Shown here one piece after another: positions 53,405 to 62,663 of a DNA stretch of 64,000 nt; within the stretch, counting starts at the first letter, position 1; each line of letters begins with the position of its first letter. The notes beneath the pieces are model-generated. The model did no database searches and was not told the DNA's origin. It was given only the letters and a program-made list of their open reading frames with translations. Where the stretch lies: positions 698,561-762,560 of the forward strand of contig NZ_FONW01000001.1 of the NCBI RefSeq assembly GCF_900113005.1. The letters are read 5' to 3'. A program made the position numbers and the translations under genes. The DNA comes from Sunxiuqinia elliptica. Lineage in GTDB: Bacteria; Bacteroidota; Bacteroidia; Bacteroidales; Prolixibacteraceae.

Positions 53405-54472
53405 ATGTTGCTGAAGAAAGTATCCATTGCCGGCTTGGAAGCATTTGTTAAAGGGGAGGAGTATGGTGCTTTTACCACTAAGCCCATCAGTGAGATTCGG
53501 GCAAAATCCTACCTTGCGAATCCTCATGCTCAGGCGGATGATGTGGTGCTTTACCTATTGATAAAAGACAATGATTTAATTGCATTCAGATCAGTAGTTC
53601 CGGGGTATTTACCCGATGAGAAGGTCCGATTTGCCTGGCTGAGTGGTACCTGGGTACATCCAGAGCATCGGCGGGAAGGTTATTCTATGCAACTTCTGAA
53701 TGAAGCTTTAACTAACTGGAACGGCCATTTACTTTCAACAAATTTTGCTCCGGCAGCTCATCAGCTATTTAAAAAGTCGATGCACTTTAAGAAGGTTTAC
53801 CAGCAAGAAGGAGCTCGGTTTTATGGGGGGGCAAAACTTTCAGAATTATTAGGGCATCGGTTTAGAAAGCTTGCTTTTCTACTTCCGTTGGCTGATGTTG
53901 CAATGTCTGTATTGGCATCGCTAAAAAAACAGTTTTATCAGCCAAAAGAGCAGGCAGGTTCTCAACTTATAGAAACAGAGTTCCCAGATGATGCTTGCTA
54001 TCAGCTGGCTGAGCAGCTGAAGGGGGGCTTGGTTTTTGGACGTGGGCGAGAGGAGTTGGAGTGGATTTTTAAGAACCCCTGGATTTCCAAAACAGACGAT
54101 CGTTGGCTGCAAGTTTACCCATTTTCGTCTTACGCTAAGGAGTTTCAATATTTCACATTAAAAATTTTGGATGGCAATGAGTTGAAGGGATTCATGGTGT
54201 GTTTGTTACGTGATGGACACTTAAAAACGGTATTCAATCATTTAGATGAAGCTGGGTATGAAGTGGTGGCTGACTATTTGAAGCAACTGGCTTTAGTTCG
54301 TCAGGTTCAGACCTTAACGGTTTTTGATTCGCATTTGGTTGAAGCGTTGAATGGAGGGAGATCACCTTTTGTATTTCATAAAAAGCTGAGCCAGTTTATT
54401 TATGCTTCGTTTCCTGTTTCGTGTGCAGCAAAAAAAGTTCAGGATGGAGATGGGGATTTTATCTTCACATAG
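53405..54472 (+). CDS. GNAT-fold N-acetyltransferase
   Basis: 355 aa. Acetyl-CoA binding is suggested by the sequence WLSGTWVHPEHRREGYSMQL (R-R-x-G-Y in place of Q-x-x-G-x-G/A), followed by LLSTNFAPAAHQLFKKSMHF. The second half (FGRGREELEWIFKNPWI onward) resembles the second fold seen in two-domain GNATs of envelope clusters. It starts 3 bp after the deacetylase stop, closing the coupled set of four genes. It may acylate a sugar or lipid precursor. upp follows 46 bp later with no terminator between, so read-through is possible. Confidence 0.75.
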   Translation: MLLKKVSIAGLEAFVKGEEYGAFTTKPISEIRAKSYLANPHAQADDVVLYLLIKDNDLIAFRSVVPGYLPDEKVRFAWLSGTWVHPEHRREGYSMQLLNEALTNWNGHLLSTNFAPAAHQLFKKSMHFKKVYQQEGARFYGGAKLSELLGHRFRKLAFLLPLADVAMSVLASLKKQFYQPKEQAGSQLIETEFPDDACYQLAEQLKGGLVFGRGREELEWIFKNPWISKTDDRWLQVYPFSSYAKEFQYFTLKILDGNELKGFMVCLLRDGHLKTVFNHLDEAGYEVVADYLKQLALVRQVQTLTVFDSHLVEALNGGRSPFVFHKKLSQFIYASFPVSCAAKKVQDGDGDFIFT

Positions 54473-54518
54473 TCGGCTTAAAAGAAAAAAATCGTTATTT
54501 TCGCCAAAATTTTTTGAC

Positions 54519-55181
54519 ATGGAAGTAATCAACCTCAGCGAGTTCAGTTCTATTTTCAATCAATATCTTGCAGAAATTCGTGATCACGAGATTCAACGAG
54601 ATCCTCTTCGTTTCCGGAGAAACCTACAACGTTCAGGCGAAGTTTTTGCCTATGAAATCAGCAAAACCCTCGATTTTAAAGTCAATGAAGTTAAAACTCC
54701 ACTGGGAGTTGCCAAAGTGCCAACCTTGACTCAACAGCCGGTTTTAGCTACAATATTACGTGCCGGGCTTCCCTTACAGCAAGGTTTGTTGAATGTTTTT
54801 GATCGTGCTGAGAATGCTTTTATTTCAGCTTATCGCAAGTATGATGATAATGGCGAATTCCATATTGAGTTTGAATACTTGGCATCACCTGATTTGAATG
54901 AGAAAGTGGCGATTTTGTCTGACCCAATGCTTGCATCGGGAGCTTCCATGGAAATTGGCTACAAAGCATTGCTTAAAAAAGGAGACCCCAGCCACATCCA
55001 TATGGTGGCTATTATTGCCAGCAAAAAGGGTGTTGAATATGTCAAAGAAAAAATTAAAGCTGATAACGTTACTCTTTGGGTTGGCGCCATTGATGATGAG
55101 ATGACTGTGAAGTCATACATTGTTCCAGGGCTTGGCGATGCTGGTGATTTGGCATTTGGTCCTAAAATAGATTCGCATTAA
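54519..55181 (+). CDS. upp: Uracil phosphoribosyltransferase
   Basis: Pyrimidine salvage enzyme making UMP from uracil and PRPP. The ATG at 54519 gives 220 aa and a proper N-terminus; a longer frame from 54402 would overlap the preceding gene and is unlikely. Motifs: LATILRAGLPLQQGLLNVFD, the PRPP loop VAILSDPMLASGASMEIGYK, and the uracil-binding end YIVPGLGDAGDLAFGP. Length is slightly above the family's ~208. It is closed by the terminator at 55204-55229. Confidence 0.95.
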   Translation: MEVINLSEFSSIFNQYLAEIRDHEIQRDPLRFRRNLQRSGEVFAYEISKTLDFKVNEVKTPLGVAKVPTLTQQPVLATILRAGLPLQQGLLNVFDRAENAFISAYRKYDDNGEFHIEFEYLASPDLNEKVAILSDPMLASGASMEIGYKALLKKGDPSHIHMVAIIASKKGVEYVKEKIKADNVTLWVGAIDDEMTVKSYIVPGLGDAGDLAFGPKIDSH

Positions 55182-55203
55182 TCAACAATTGATATATAAA
55201 AAG

Positions 55204-55229
55204 AAAACCGGGAATTTCCCGGTTTTTTT
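55204..55229 (+). terminator. Terminator after upp
   Basis: A 9-bp stem (aaaaccggg / cccggtttt) with a 5-nt loop, then three further T. It can also serve the convergent MFS gene, because the stem is flanked by A on the left. Confidence 0.88.
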
Positions 55230-55282
55230 ATGCTTTATAAAATGATTCAGTAGCCTGTGTTTACAGGTTTCAATCAATTCCG

Positions 55283-56566
55283 TTATTCCGTTCTTTCTTG
55301 GAATTCACCTAGCTTTTTTACAAATAGCGAAATTGCTAAGATACCCAAAATCATATGGACAGTTAAGGTGTACATGATGTATTCCGGATGGCCTGAGTTT
55401 TCGTAAATGCCCATCAACCACGTGTACACACCACTTAAGGTTGCCCCAATAAATGTGGCCAGAAAGTTGGTTCCCATATACAATCCGGCTTTTTCTTTAG
55501 GTGCAATCCACATGATGTATTCCTGGATGCGGGGAGATGAAATCATTTCGCCCACGGCAAACAAGAAAACGCCTAAAAAAACTAAGCCTTGAGCATGCGT
55601 CGCCGACAAACCCAATACCACAAAGCCGGAAGCTGCCACCAATAAGCCAAACATAAAAGACGGAATGGCTGCCCGTTTCTCAAAGATGCGTGAGATGATC
55701 AACTGAAAGACAATGATGATGTAGCCGGTGTGCGAGATGGCCTCCGCATTGATACGCCAAACTCCTCCTTCTTGGCTCGAAATCACTTGGGTAACAGTGG
55801 AGCCTAAAACCATTTGAACGGAATTGTAAAGTGCAGCCGTGTCCAGGTAATCGTTGATGTAAACAGCCAGCGTATTGAAAAAGGCCCAGAATGGTAGCCA
55901 GAAAAAGATTCCCAATAAAATAAGAAAGCTGAGGAACTTGAAGTTGGACAGTGCCTCGCCCATGTCGATAAATTTTTGTTTCAGCGTAACGCCTTCCAGT
56001 TCACGTTCAGGTTCTTTGTAGAATAATAAAGTGATGATGAACATCAGGCCAATGGTGGCTGCTGCCGTGTAAAAGACGTAGTCCCACGACCACCCGCGAA
56101 GTTTTCCCATGATGATTGGACCAACAGAAGCTCCCAAGTTTACCATCTGGTAGAAAATACCAAAGCCCAGGGTTTTGTTGGTGGAGTCGGTGGTTGCCCG
56201 AACGGTGGATGAAATCAGAGGCTTGAAAATCCCCGCGGCAAACCCAATGGTCAACATGGTCAGAGCAATGCCATTGAACGTTTGGGTAATGATGAGCAGC
56301 AAAATGGATGGCAAATAGGCCAGGTACGAAATGATCAACATTTTCTTGAATCCGTACCGGTCAGCAAAAGTGCCACTAAAAAGTGGGATGAGGTACGAGA
56401 GTGCGAGGAAGATACTTTGGATGACCCCCAGGTCGCCTTTTGAAAAACCCAGTTCGCCCAGGTAAATTCCAAAACTCATGTAGATGCCGTAATAAGCAAA
56501 GCGCTCCAATACTTCAATGGTATTGGCCACCCAAAATACCTTTGGGAATTTTGTCCGTTTACTCAT
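55283..56566 (-). CDS. POT-like MFS transporter
   Basis: 427 aa, about 12 predicted membrane segments. The start carries NTIEVLERFAYYGIYMSFGI, which resembles the ERF-x-Y-Y-G signature of proton-dependent oligopeptide transporters, followed by the MFS loop SGTFADRYGFKKMLI and GFAAGIFKPLISSTVRATTD, where POT proteins have a KP motif. The domains are somewhat longer and looser than in classical DtpA-type carriers, so substrates other than peptides are possible. It is convergent with upp, with its own promoter region at 56567-56721. Not part of an obvious operon. Confidence 0.82.
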   Translation of the reverse strand: MSKRTKFPKVFWVANTIEVLERFAYYGIYMSFGIYLGELGFSKGDLGVIQSIFLALSYLIPLFSGTFADRYGFKKMLIISYLAYLPSILLLIITQTFNGIALTMLTIGFAAGIFKPLISSTVRATTDSTNKTLGFGIFYQMVNLGASVGPIIMGKLRGWSWDYVFYTAAATIGLMFIITLLFYKEPERELEGVTLKQKFIDMGEALSNFKFLSFLILLGIFFWLPFWAFFNTLAVYINDYLDTAALYNSVQMVLGSTVTQVISSQEGGVWRINAEAISHTGYIIIVFQLIISRIFEKRAAIPSFMFGLLVAASGFVVLGLSATHAQGLVFLGVFLFAVGEMISSPRIQEYIMWIAPKEKAGLYMGTNFLATFIGATLSGVYTWLMGIYENSGHPEYIMYTLTVHMILGILAISLFVKKLGEFQERTE

Positions 56567-56721
56567 AATCGTTTGTTTTATCTTTAGTTCAGATTAATTA
56601 GTTGCAAGTTTGGCGTCATCCTCTAAATGACTTTAAACGTTTCACAAGTTACTTAATTTTAACTTTCCAAATTCGCACTTAAAATTGATTTTTGTCTGGT
56701 TATGGCCTGTTAAAAAACGGG

Positions 56722-57216
56722 TTAAGCTTCAGGATTTAGTCGATTAACGTTTAAGGGATCGGAACATTCGACTAAAAGTTCGCTTACCTCTTTCTTAAAA
56801 GTTGGATGCATGAGTTCTGGAGCAATTTGGGCTAACGGAGCTAACACAAAACGTCGTTCGTGGATGCGTGGATGTGGGATTTCCAAAGAAGGAGTCTGGA
56901 TGACTTCCTGATCGTAAAACAGAAGGTCTAAGTCAATGAGCCGGTCTGCATATTGCGTGTCATGGCGTACCCGTCCCAAATCTTTCTCAATCGCTTGCGT
57001 TTGTGTTAAGGCTTCGTGTGGTGTAAGTGTGGTTTGAACAAGAACTACCTGGTTCCAAAAAAGTGCTTCCGATTCAAATCCCCAAGGCTCGGTCTCGTAG
57101 ATCGAAGAACGTAGAAGGATGGGCCCAAGCTGCGATTCGATACGGCTTAAAGCCTGCTCAAAGAGCTGTCTCTTATCTCCTTGATTACCCCCTAAAAGCA
57201 AAAAAAGCTTTGACAT
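56722..57216 (-). CDS. folK: 2-amino-4-hydroxy-6-hydroxymethyldihydropteridine pyrophosphokinase
   Basis: 164 aa. Folate pathway enzyme transferring pyrophosphate from ATP to the hydroxymethyl-pterin. It starts MSKLFLLLGGNQGDKRQLFE, with YETEPWG in the pterin-binding loop, the signature RLIDLDLLFYDQEVI (Mg2+-binding Asp pair) and the arginine-rich loop PHPRIHERRFVLAPLAQIAP. All catalytic residues are visible and length is normal. It is divergent from sppA, sharing an 89-bp intergenic region that contains a 7-bp hairpin (acgaatt / aattcgt). The MFS gene lies 155 bp upstream on the same strand. Confidence 0.95.
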   Translation of the reverse strand: MSKLFLLLGGNQGDKRQLFEQALSRIESQLGPILLRSSIYETEPWGFESEALFWNQVVLVQTTLTPHEALTQTQAIEKDLGRVRHDTQYADRLIDLDLLFYDQEVIQTPSLEIPHPRIHERRFVLAPLAQIAPELMHPTFKKEVSELLVECSDPLNVNRLNPEA

Positions 57217-57305
57217 AATGACAATATAATTGTAACGAATTGTTTAAATTCGTACTTATTCCTATAACTTGCAAAATTATAAACACGAACAGATAAATAA
57301 ACACT

Positions 57306-59078
57306 ATGAAGAGTTTTTTAAAATACACCTTGGCAACCATTGTGGGGGTGATGATTGCTGGTTTTGTCATGCTTATTTTTTCTATCGGAATTGTTTCAAC
57401 CTTGGTTTCGATGGGCGAAAAGCCAGTAAGTGTCAAAGAACAATCCGTTTTGGTGTTGAAACTGGATCATGAAATTATTGAACGAGGAAATAAAAATCCA
57501 TTTAGCGATCTGGATTTTCCGGGTCTTTCAGGGACCAAGCAAACGGGGCTTGATGATATTCTGGCTTGCATTGAAAAAGCCAAAACCGACAGTCATATTG
57601 AAGGGATCTACCTAAATCCTTCGATGATCATGGCTGGAATGGGGACCGTTGAAGAAATCCGGAATGCCCTGATTGATTTTAAAGAGAGTGGCAAGTTTAT
57701 TTATGCTTATGGTGAAGCTCTGTCGCAAAAAGCATATTACCTGGTTTCGGTAGCCGACCAAGTGGTGATGAATCCGCTGGGTATGGTCGAGTTGAAGGGA
57801 TTGAGCGCACAGCGTATGTTTTATAAAAATGCGCTTGAGAAAGTGGGGATTGAGATGCAGGTGATTCGTCATGGTAAGTTTAAAGCAGCGGTTGAACCTT
57901 ACTTGTTGGAAAAAATGAGTCCGGAAAACCGCCTTCAAACTGAGAAGTATATCGGCAGCTTGTGGGCTCAAATGTTGGAAGATATTGCGGCAACAAGAGG
58001 AGTAGATGTTGCTAAATTGAATGAACTCGCTGATGGTGTGACGACCTTTCGGGGAGCTGATTACCTGTTGGAAAACGGTTTGGTCGATACCTTAAAATAT
58101 AAAGATCAGGTGATTGCTGATTTGAAGGAGCTGACTGGAACGGCCGAAAAAGATGATGTGAACGCCATTGATGTAAAGGCTTATGCTAAGGTTCCTGCAT
58201 CTACGGATGGCAAGGGCTTGGCTCGCAATAAAATTGCCGTTATTTATGCTACTGGTGGAATCGATATGCCTGGATCGGGAAGTGATGGCATTGATTCTGA
58301 AGAACTGTCGCGTACAATTCGGGAAGCCCGTCGGGACAGCGCCGTGAAAGCGATTGTCTTGCGGATCAACTCTCCGGGTGGAAGTGCTTACGGCTCAGAA
58401 GTGATTTGGCGCGAAGTGAGGCTGGCTTCGGAAGTGAAGCCTGTGATTGCATCGATGGGAGATGTGGCTGCTTCGGGAGGTTACTACATTGCTGCTGCTG
58501 CCGACACTATTTTAGCTAACCGGACGACCATTACCGGCTCAATCGGCATATTTGGCGTGATTCCAAACATTAATGAACTGTTGAACGACAAGCTGGGAAT
58601 CACACAGGATGTGGTGAATACCAACGAGCACTCAGACATTTTATCGCTGATTCGCCCGATGTCTAGCTTCGAGCGTGAGTTGATGCAAAATTACATCGAG
58701 AAAGGCTATGGAATTTTCACCGGACGAGTGGCTGAAGGACGAAATATGACAGTTGAAGCTGTTGACAAAGTTGGCGAAGGCCGGGTGTGGGCTGCTGGCG
58801 ATGCCATGGAAATTGGCTTGGTTGATGGCTTTGGCGGAATTACCGAAGCGGTTGAGCTGGCGGTTGAACTGGCCGGAGTGGAGCGTTACCGCGTACAATC
58901 GTTACCCGAAATAAAAGATCCTTTTGAAGAGTGGTTGAAAGAGATGTCGGGAACGGCCAAAATGTGGTTTGTAAAACAAGAGTTGGGCGAGCTTTATCCG
59001 GTTTACCAACGTTTGCGAGAAGTAAAACAAACGCGTGGTGTTTTGGCTCGGATGCCTTATGATATTCAGATTGATTAG
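57306..59078 (+). CDS. sppA: Signal peptide peptidase SppA, 67K type
   Basis: 590-aa inner-membrane serine protease that degrades cleaved signal peptides. An N-terminal membrane anchor (YTLATIVGVMIAGFVMLIFS) precedes two tandem SppA domains. The general base Lys is at residue 193 in RHGKFKAAVEPYLLEKM. The nucleophile Ser is at residue 390 in GDVAASGGYYIAAAAD. The second domain contains INSPGGSAYGSEVIWREV and ITGSIGIFGVIPNI. Both catalytic residues are present, and length matches the double-domain type (about 600). It has its own terminator at 59097-59129. Confidence 0.95.
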   Translation: MKSFLKYTLATIVGVMIAGFVMLIFSIGIVSTLVSMGEKPVSVKEQSVLVLKLDHEIIERGNKNPFSDLDFPGLSGTKQTGLDDILACIEKAKTDSHIEGIYLNPSMIMAGMGTVEEIRNALIDFKESGKFIYAYGEALSQKAYYLVSVADQVVMNPLGMVELKGLSAQRMFYKNALEKVGIEMQVIRHGKFKAAVEPYLLEKMSPENRLQTEKYIGSLWAQMLEDIAATRGVDVAKLNELADGVTTFRGADYLLENGLVDTLKYKDQVIADLKELTGTAEKDDVNAIDVKAYAKVPASTDGKGLARNKIAVIYATGGIDMPGSGSDGIDSEELSRTIREARRDSAVKAIVLRINSPGGSAYGSEVIWREVRLASEVKPVIASMGDVAASGGYYIAAAADTILANRTTITGSIGIFGVIPNINELLNDKLGITQDVVNTNEHSDILSLIRPMSSFERELMQNYIEKGYGIFTGRVAEGRNMTVEAVDKVGEGRVWAAGDAMEIGLVDGFGGITEAVELAVELAGVERYRVQSLPEIKDPFEEWLKEMSGTAKMWFVKQELGELYPVYQRLREVKQTRGVLARMPYDIQID

Positions 59079-59096
59079 TCTCAGCACCTTATAGCG

Positions 59097-59129
59097 AAAG
59101 AAGCTGTCTCGGGAGGCAGCTTCTTTTTT
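59097..59129 (+). terminator. Terminator of sppA
   Basis: A 13-bp stem (59097-59109 with 59114-59126, one U-G pair) around a 4-nt loop, with Ts inside and after the right arm. It lies 18 bp after the sppA stop. Confidence 0.9.
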
Positions 59130-59169
59130 GTGTCTGAATTTTAATAACTTCGTATCACAAAAATTGACT

Positions 59170-60273
59170 ATGCTGAAAATCTTATTATACCCTGTTGCCT
59201 GGATCTACGGACTGGTTGTCTATGTCAGGAATAGTTTATACGATTACAAAATTTTTCATTCGACCGAATTTGAGATTCCGGTGATTTCCATTGGGAATAT
59301 TACCGTTGGCGGAACCGGGAAAACACCTCATACCGAGTACCTGGTGGAGTTGCTGAAAAAGCATGTGAATGTGGCTACTTTGAGCCGCGGTTATAAGCGT
59401 AAAACCAAAGGGTTCCGCTTGGTCAACGGCAGTTCACAGGCTTGGGAAGTGGGAGATGAGCCCTTGCAAATAAAGCGGAAGTTTCCGGAAGTGACGGTTG
59501 CTGTGGATGAGAAGCGGGTACGCGGAATTAACGAGCTGCTTAAAGACGAAGATCAATCGCCGGATGCGGTGTTGTTGGATGATGCTTTCCAGCACCGGAA
59601 AGTAAGTCCGGGAATCAACATTCTGCTGATTGATTACAACCGCCCCATTGACAAGGATCACCTCTTGCCGGTTGGTCGGTTGCGCGAACGTAAGTACCAG
59701 CGCCGCCGTGCTAACATCATCATCTATACCAAATGTCCGGATGAGATAACTCCAATCACACGTCGAATTATTATGAAAGATGTGAACCTGAGGCCTTATC
59801 AGTCGTTATATTTTACCACCATGGTTTATGGTTCACCAAAACCTGTTTTCCCGGATGTTGCTTCCGAGTTGGAAGAGGAGGCTATAGAACGGAAATCGGT
59901 GATTTTGTTGGCCGGAATTGCAAACCCGGCACCATTACAAGAGTATGTGGCCTCGAAATATGCGGTGATTGGCGAGCTGCTTTTCCCCGATCATCATCAT
60001 TTTAAAGCCGCTGATTTGAAGAAGATGGAAGATTTGTTTACGGCCAACGAAAGCGAGTCCCCTTTGCTGGTAACCACAGAGAAAGACGCGATGCGCTTGC
60101 GGGATGAAGCAACGATTCCTGATCATATTCGGGAGAAAATGTATTACATTCCGTTGAAAATTAAGTTTTTGGATCACGAAGGAAAAAGTTTTGATAAAAC
60201 AATAGTAGGCTATGTTAAAGACAATAGAAGTAACCGCGAATTACATAAGCGAACGTATCAAAGGCGAAGTTGA
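59170..60273 (+). CDS. lpxK: Tetraacyldisaccharide 4'-kinase
   Basis: 367 aa from ATG 59170 (MLKILLYPVAWIYGL, the usual membrane-associated start). An upstream ATG at 59128 would lie in the terminator and is unlikely. It phosphorylates the lipid A disaccharide at the 4' position. Walker A is at residues 42-52 (GNITVGGTGKT), followed by TLSRGYKRKTKGF, DDAFQHRKVSPGINILLID with the catalytic Asp, and the C-terminal segment LLFPDHHHFKAADLKKMED. This is a complete LpxK, so the cell makes lipid A. Its 3' end overlaps the PNP gene by 62 bp. Confidence 0.95.
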   Translation: MLKILLYPVAWIYGLVVYVRNSLYDYKIFHSTEFEIPVISIGNITVGGTGKTPHTEYLVELLKKHVNVATLSRGYKRKTKGFRLVNGSSQAWEVGDEPLQIKRKFPEVTVAVDEKRVRGINELLKDEDQSPDAVLLDDAFQHRKVSPGINILLIDYNRPIDKDHLLPVGRLRERKYQRRRANIIIYTKCPDEITPITRRIIMKDVNLRPYQSLYFTTMVYGSPKPVFPDVASELEEEAIERKSVILLAGIANPAPLQEYVASKYAVIGELLFPDHHHFKAADLKKMEDLFTANESESPLLVTTEKDAMRLRDEATIPDHIREKMYYIPLKIKFLDHEGKSFDKTIVGYVKDNRSNRELHKRTYQRRS

Positions 60274-61027
60274 AGTCGGAATCATCTTAGGCTCAGGCCT
60301 TGGAGGTTTAGTCAACGAAATTGAGATTGCAACCACCATTCCCTACAAGGAAATTCCCAATTTCCCCGTGTCAACAGTTGATGGGCACAATGGCACTTTG
60401 ATTTACGGAAAGCTTGGCGGCAAGAATATTCTGGCCATGCAAGGGCGCTTTCATTATTACGAAGGCTATGCCATGAAGGAAGTGACTTTTCCTGTTCGGG
60501 TGATGAAGAAATTGGGCATTGATCACCTGATTGTGTCCAACGCCACCGGAGGATTGAACCCTGACTACAAAGTGGGTGACCTGATGATCATCAGCGATCA
60601 CATCAATATGTTTCCAGAACATCCGTTGCATGGGCCGAACATCAACGAATTGGGGCCTCGTTTTCCAGATATGAGCCAGGTGTACTGCAAGGAACTGCGC
60701 GATAAAGCCAAATTCATCGCCTTGAAGAATAAAATTGAGGTGAAAGAAGGGGTTTATGTGGGAGTGCAGGGACCAACCTTTGAAACGCCGGCTGAATACA
60801 GGATGTTCCGCATTTTAGGTGGCGACGTCGTGGGAATGTCCACGGTGCCTGAGGTGATTGTCGCCCGACACATGGGCATGAAGGTCTTCGGAATTTCCAT
60901 TATTACCGACAGTGGTGTGCCTGGCGAAATTGTTGAAATCTCACACGAAGAGGTGCAGGAAGTCGCTATGCGCTCGGAACCTTCCATGACTTTAATCTTA
61001 TCGAACCTGATCGCCCGAATGAGGTAG
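60212..61027 (+). CDS. punA: Purine-nucleoside phosphorylase (trimeric type)
   Basis: 271-aa salvage enzyme splitting inosine or guanosine with phosphate. Motifs: IILGSGLGGLVNEIE (phosphate loop), STVDGHNGTLIYGKLGGK, the MQGRFHYYEGYAMKEVTFP signature and NATGGLNPDYKVGDLMIISD, plus the purine pocket GPTFETPAEYRMFRILGGD and GMSTVPEVIVARHMGMKV. Normal length for the trimeric class (about 270-290). Its ATG lies inside lpxK, 62 bp before that gene's stop, which suggests translational coupling. Confidence 0.95.
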   Translation: MLKTIEVTANYISERIKGEVEVGIILGSGLGGLVNEIEIATTIPYKEIPNFPVSTVDGHNGTLIYGKLGGKNILAMQGRFHYYEGYAMKEVTFPVRVMKKLGIDHLIVSNATGGLNPDYKVGDLMIISDHINMFPEHPLHGPNINELGPRFPDMSQVYCKELRDKAKFIALKNKIEVKEGVYVGVQGPTFETPAEYRMFRILGGDVVGMSTVPEVIVARHMGMKVFGISIITDSGVPGEIVEISHEEVQEVAMRSEPSMTLILSNLIARMR

Positions 61028-61185
61028 AGAGCAGGGAGCAGAGGGCGAAGGAAGATTAGAATGTTAGAAGGTTTGAGTGTTGGAATGAACTCAGGAACGA
61101 TGAACTTCCTCGTATCGCTGTCACTTAAAATAAACCAACGATAGTCACTTCCAGGTGGCTTAACATAAAACTTAAAAAACCAAAA

Positions 61186-61482
61186 ATGATGAGTACAATC
61201 AAAGTTGTAGCCCGTTTTACGGTCGATCGCCAACAATTCGATGCCTTTTTACCCCTTGGTAAAGAGCTGGTTCAGGAAACCTTAAAAGAAGAAGGGTGCA
61301 TCCGTTATGAGTTGGTGCAGGACCGTCAGTCTCCAGAGGTGTTAATCATGCTTGAGGAATGGGAAAGCAAATCCTTGCTGGATAAGCATATGGCTTCGGA
61401 GCATTTTACGCGCCTGGTGCCTCAGTTGGTGGAATTATCAGCTGCAGAACCGGTGATCCACGTTTGTAAACAACTGGCATAG
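61186..61482 (+). CDS. ABM-domain monooxygenase (YgiN-like putative quinol monooxygenase)
   Basis: 98 aa; adjacent ATGs at 61186 and 61189 are both possible. The antibiotic biosynthesis monooxygenase fold is recognisable by IKVVARFTVDRQQFDAFLPL, the CIRYELVQD strand, LIMLEEWESKSLLDKHMASE and HFTRLVPQL. It forms a cofactor-independent ferredoxin-like dimer in known relatives. The substrate is unknown. Small, standing alone between two noncoding stretches of purine-rich sequence. Confidence 0.85.
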   Translation: MMSTIKVVARFTVDRQQFDAFLPLGKELVQETLKEEGCIRYELVQDRQSPEVLIMLEEWESKSLLDKHMASEHFTRLVPQLVELSAAEPVIHVCKQLA

Positions 61483-61705
61483 GACAAAGGGCGGAGTGCA
61501 AGGAGCAAAGCGCTAACAAAAGGACAGTTCTGTGCTTATGCACCGATGTACACATGCACGAAAACAAGGAACAGGCGAAGGAATAGGCAAAGAGATAGGT
61601 TGATGCTTGCCTCCTATTTCTTGGCTCTTGATTCTAAAGATCGTGGGTCATAGTTAAAAGTCTGGAGTCTAAAATCTAGTATCTAAAAATCTTAGTTCTT
61701 ATTTT

Positions 61706-62650
61706 ATGAAACTACCTGATTATACCGATGTTGTTAAAGCACACGAACTGATTCGTCCCTTGGTGCATCGTACGCCGGTGCTAACTTCCAGCTCGATCAA
61801 CTTGATTACCGGTGCTCAGCTGTACTTTAAATGCGAGAACTTGCAAAAGGTGGGAGCATTTAAATTCCGGGGGGCCTGTAATGCGGTGTTTTCACTGAGC
61901 GATGAGCAGGTGGCCCGTGGAGTATGTACCCACTCATCGGGGAACCATGCTGCAGCCTTGGCTTTGGCCGCCCGCCTTTGCGGCGTTCCTGCCTACATTG
62001 TCATGCCAAGCAATGCCCCTTCAATCAAGAAGAAAGCGGTGGAAGGCTATGGCGCTCAAATCACCTTTTGTGAACCAACATTGGCCAGCCGCGAATCCAC
62101 CTTGGCTGAGATTGCTGCTAAAACGGGAGCCACAGAGATTCATCCGTACAACAATTTTGAGGTGATTGCCGGACAAGGAACAGCAGCCAAGGAGCTGTTG
62201 GAAGAGGTCGGGCCACTAGATATTTTGCTTTGCCCCATTGGTGGCGGTGGCCTGTTGAGCGGAACCTCTATTACCGGGCGCGAACTGAACTCCAAAGGCC
62301 TGGTGATTGCTGCTGAGCCTGAAGGAGCCGATGATGCTTATCGCTCGTTTCATGCCAAAAAGCTAATTCCATCGGTTAACCCGAAGACCATTGCTGATGG
62401 CTTACTTACCTCAGTTGGTGAAATCAACTTTCGCATCATTCAGCGTAAGACCGATGAGATTGTCACCGTTTCAGAACGGGGGATTGTGCAGGCCATGCGC
62501 ATGATCTGGGAGCGCATGAAAATCATTGTGGAACCATCGTCCGCCGTAGCCCTTGCTGCAATTCTTGAAAACAAGGTAGAAGTAAAAGACAAAAAGATAG
62601 GCGTCATCCTCAGCGGCGGAAATGTTGACCTCGACAACTTGCCGTTTTAA
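61706..62650 (+). CDS. PLP-dependent threonine/serine dehydratase or serine racemase-like enzyme
   Basis: 314 aa, fold type II. The PLP lysine is in CENLQKVGAFKFRGACNAVF, the substrate loop in THSSGNHAAALALAARL, the phosphate-binding glycines in CPIGGGGLLSGTSITGREL, and the end motif in IGVILSGGNVDLDNLPF. The length without a C-terminal regulatory domain fits catabolic threonine dehydratase, serine racemase or hydroxyaspartate dehydratase rather than the biosynthetic IlvA (about 400-510 aa). Which substrate it uses cannot be told from the sequence. It is followed 13 bp later by the first REP-like element. Confidence 0.88.
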   Translation: MKLPDYTDVVKAHELIRPLVHRTPVLTSSSINLITGAQLYFKCENLQKVGAFKFRGACNAVFSLSDEQVARGVCTHSSGNHAAALALAARLCGVPAYIVMPSNAPSIKKKAVEGYGAQITFCEPTLASRESTLAEIAAKTGATEIHPYNNFEVIAGQGTAAKELLEEVGPLDILLCPIGGGGLLSGTSITGRELNSKGLVIAAEPEGADDAYRSFHAKKLIPSVNPKTIADGLLTSVGEINFRIIQRKTDEIVTVSERGIVQAMRMIWERMKIIVEPSSAVALAAILENKVEVKDKKIGVILSGGNVDLDNLPF

Positions 62651-62663
62651 GCGTAAGTTTTTT

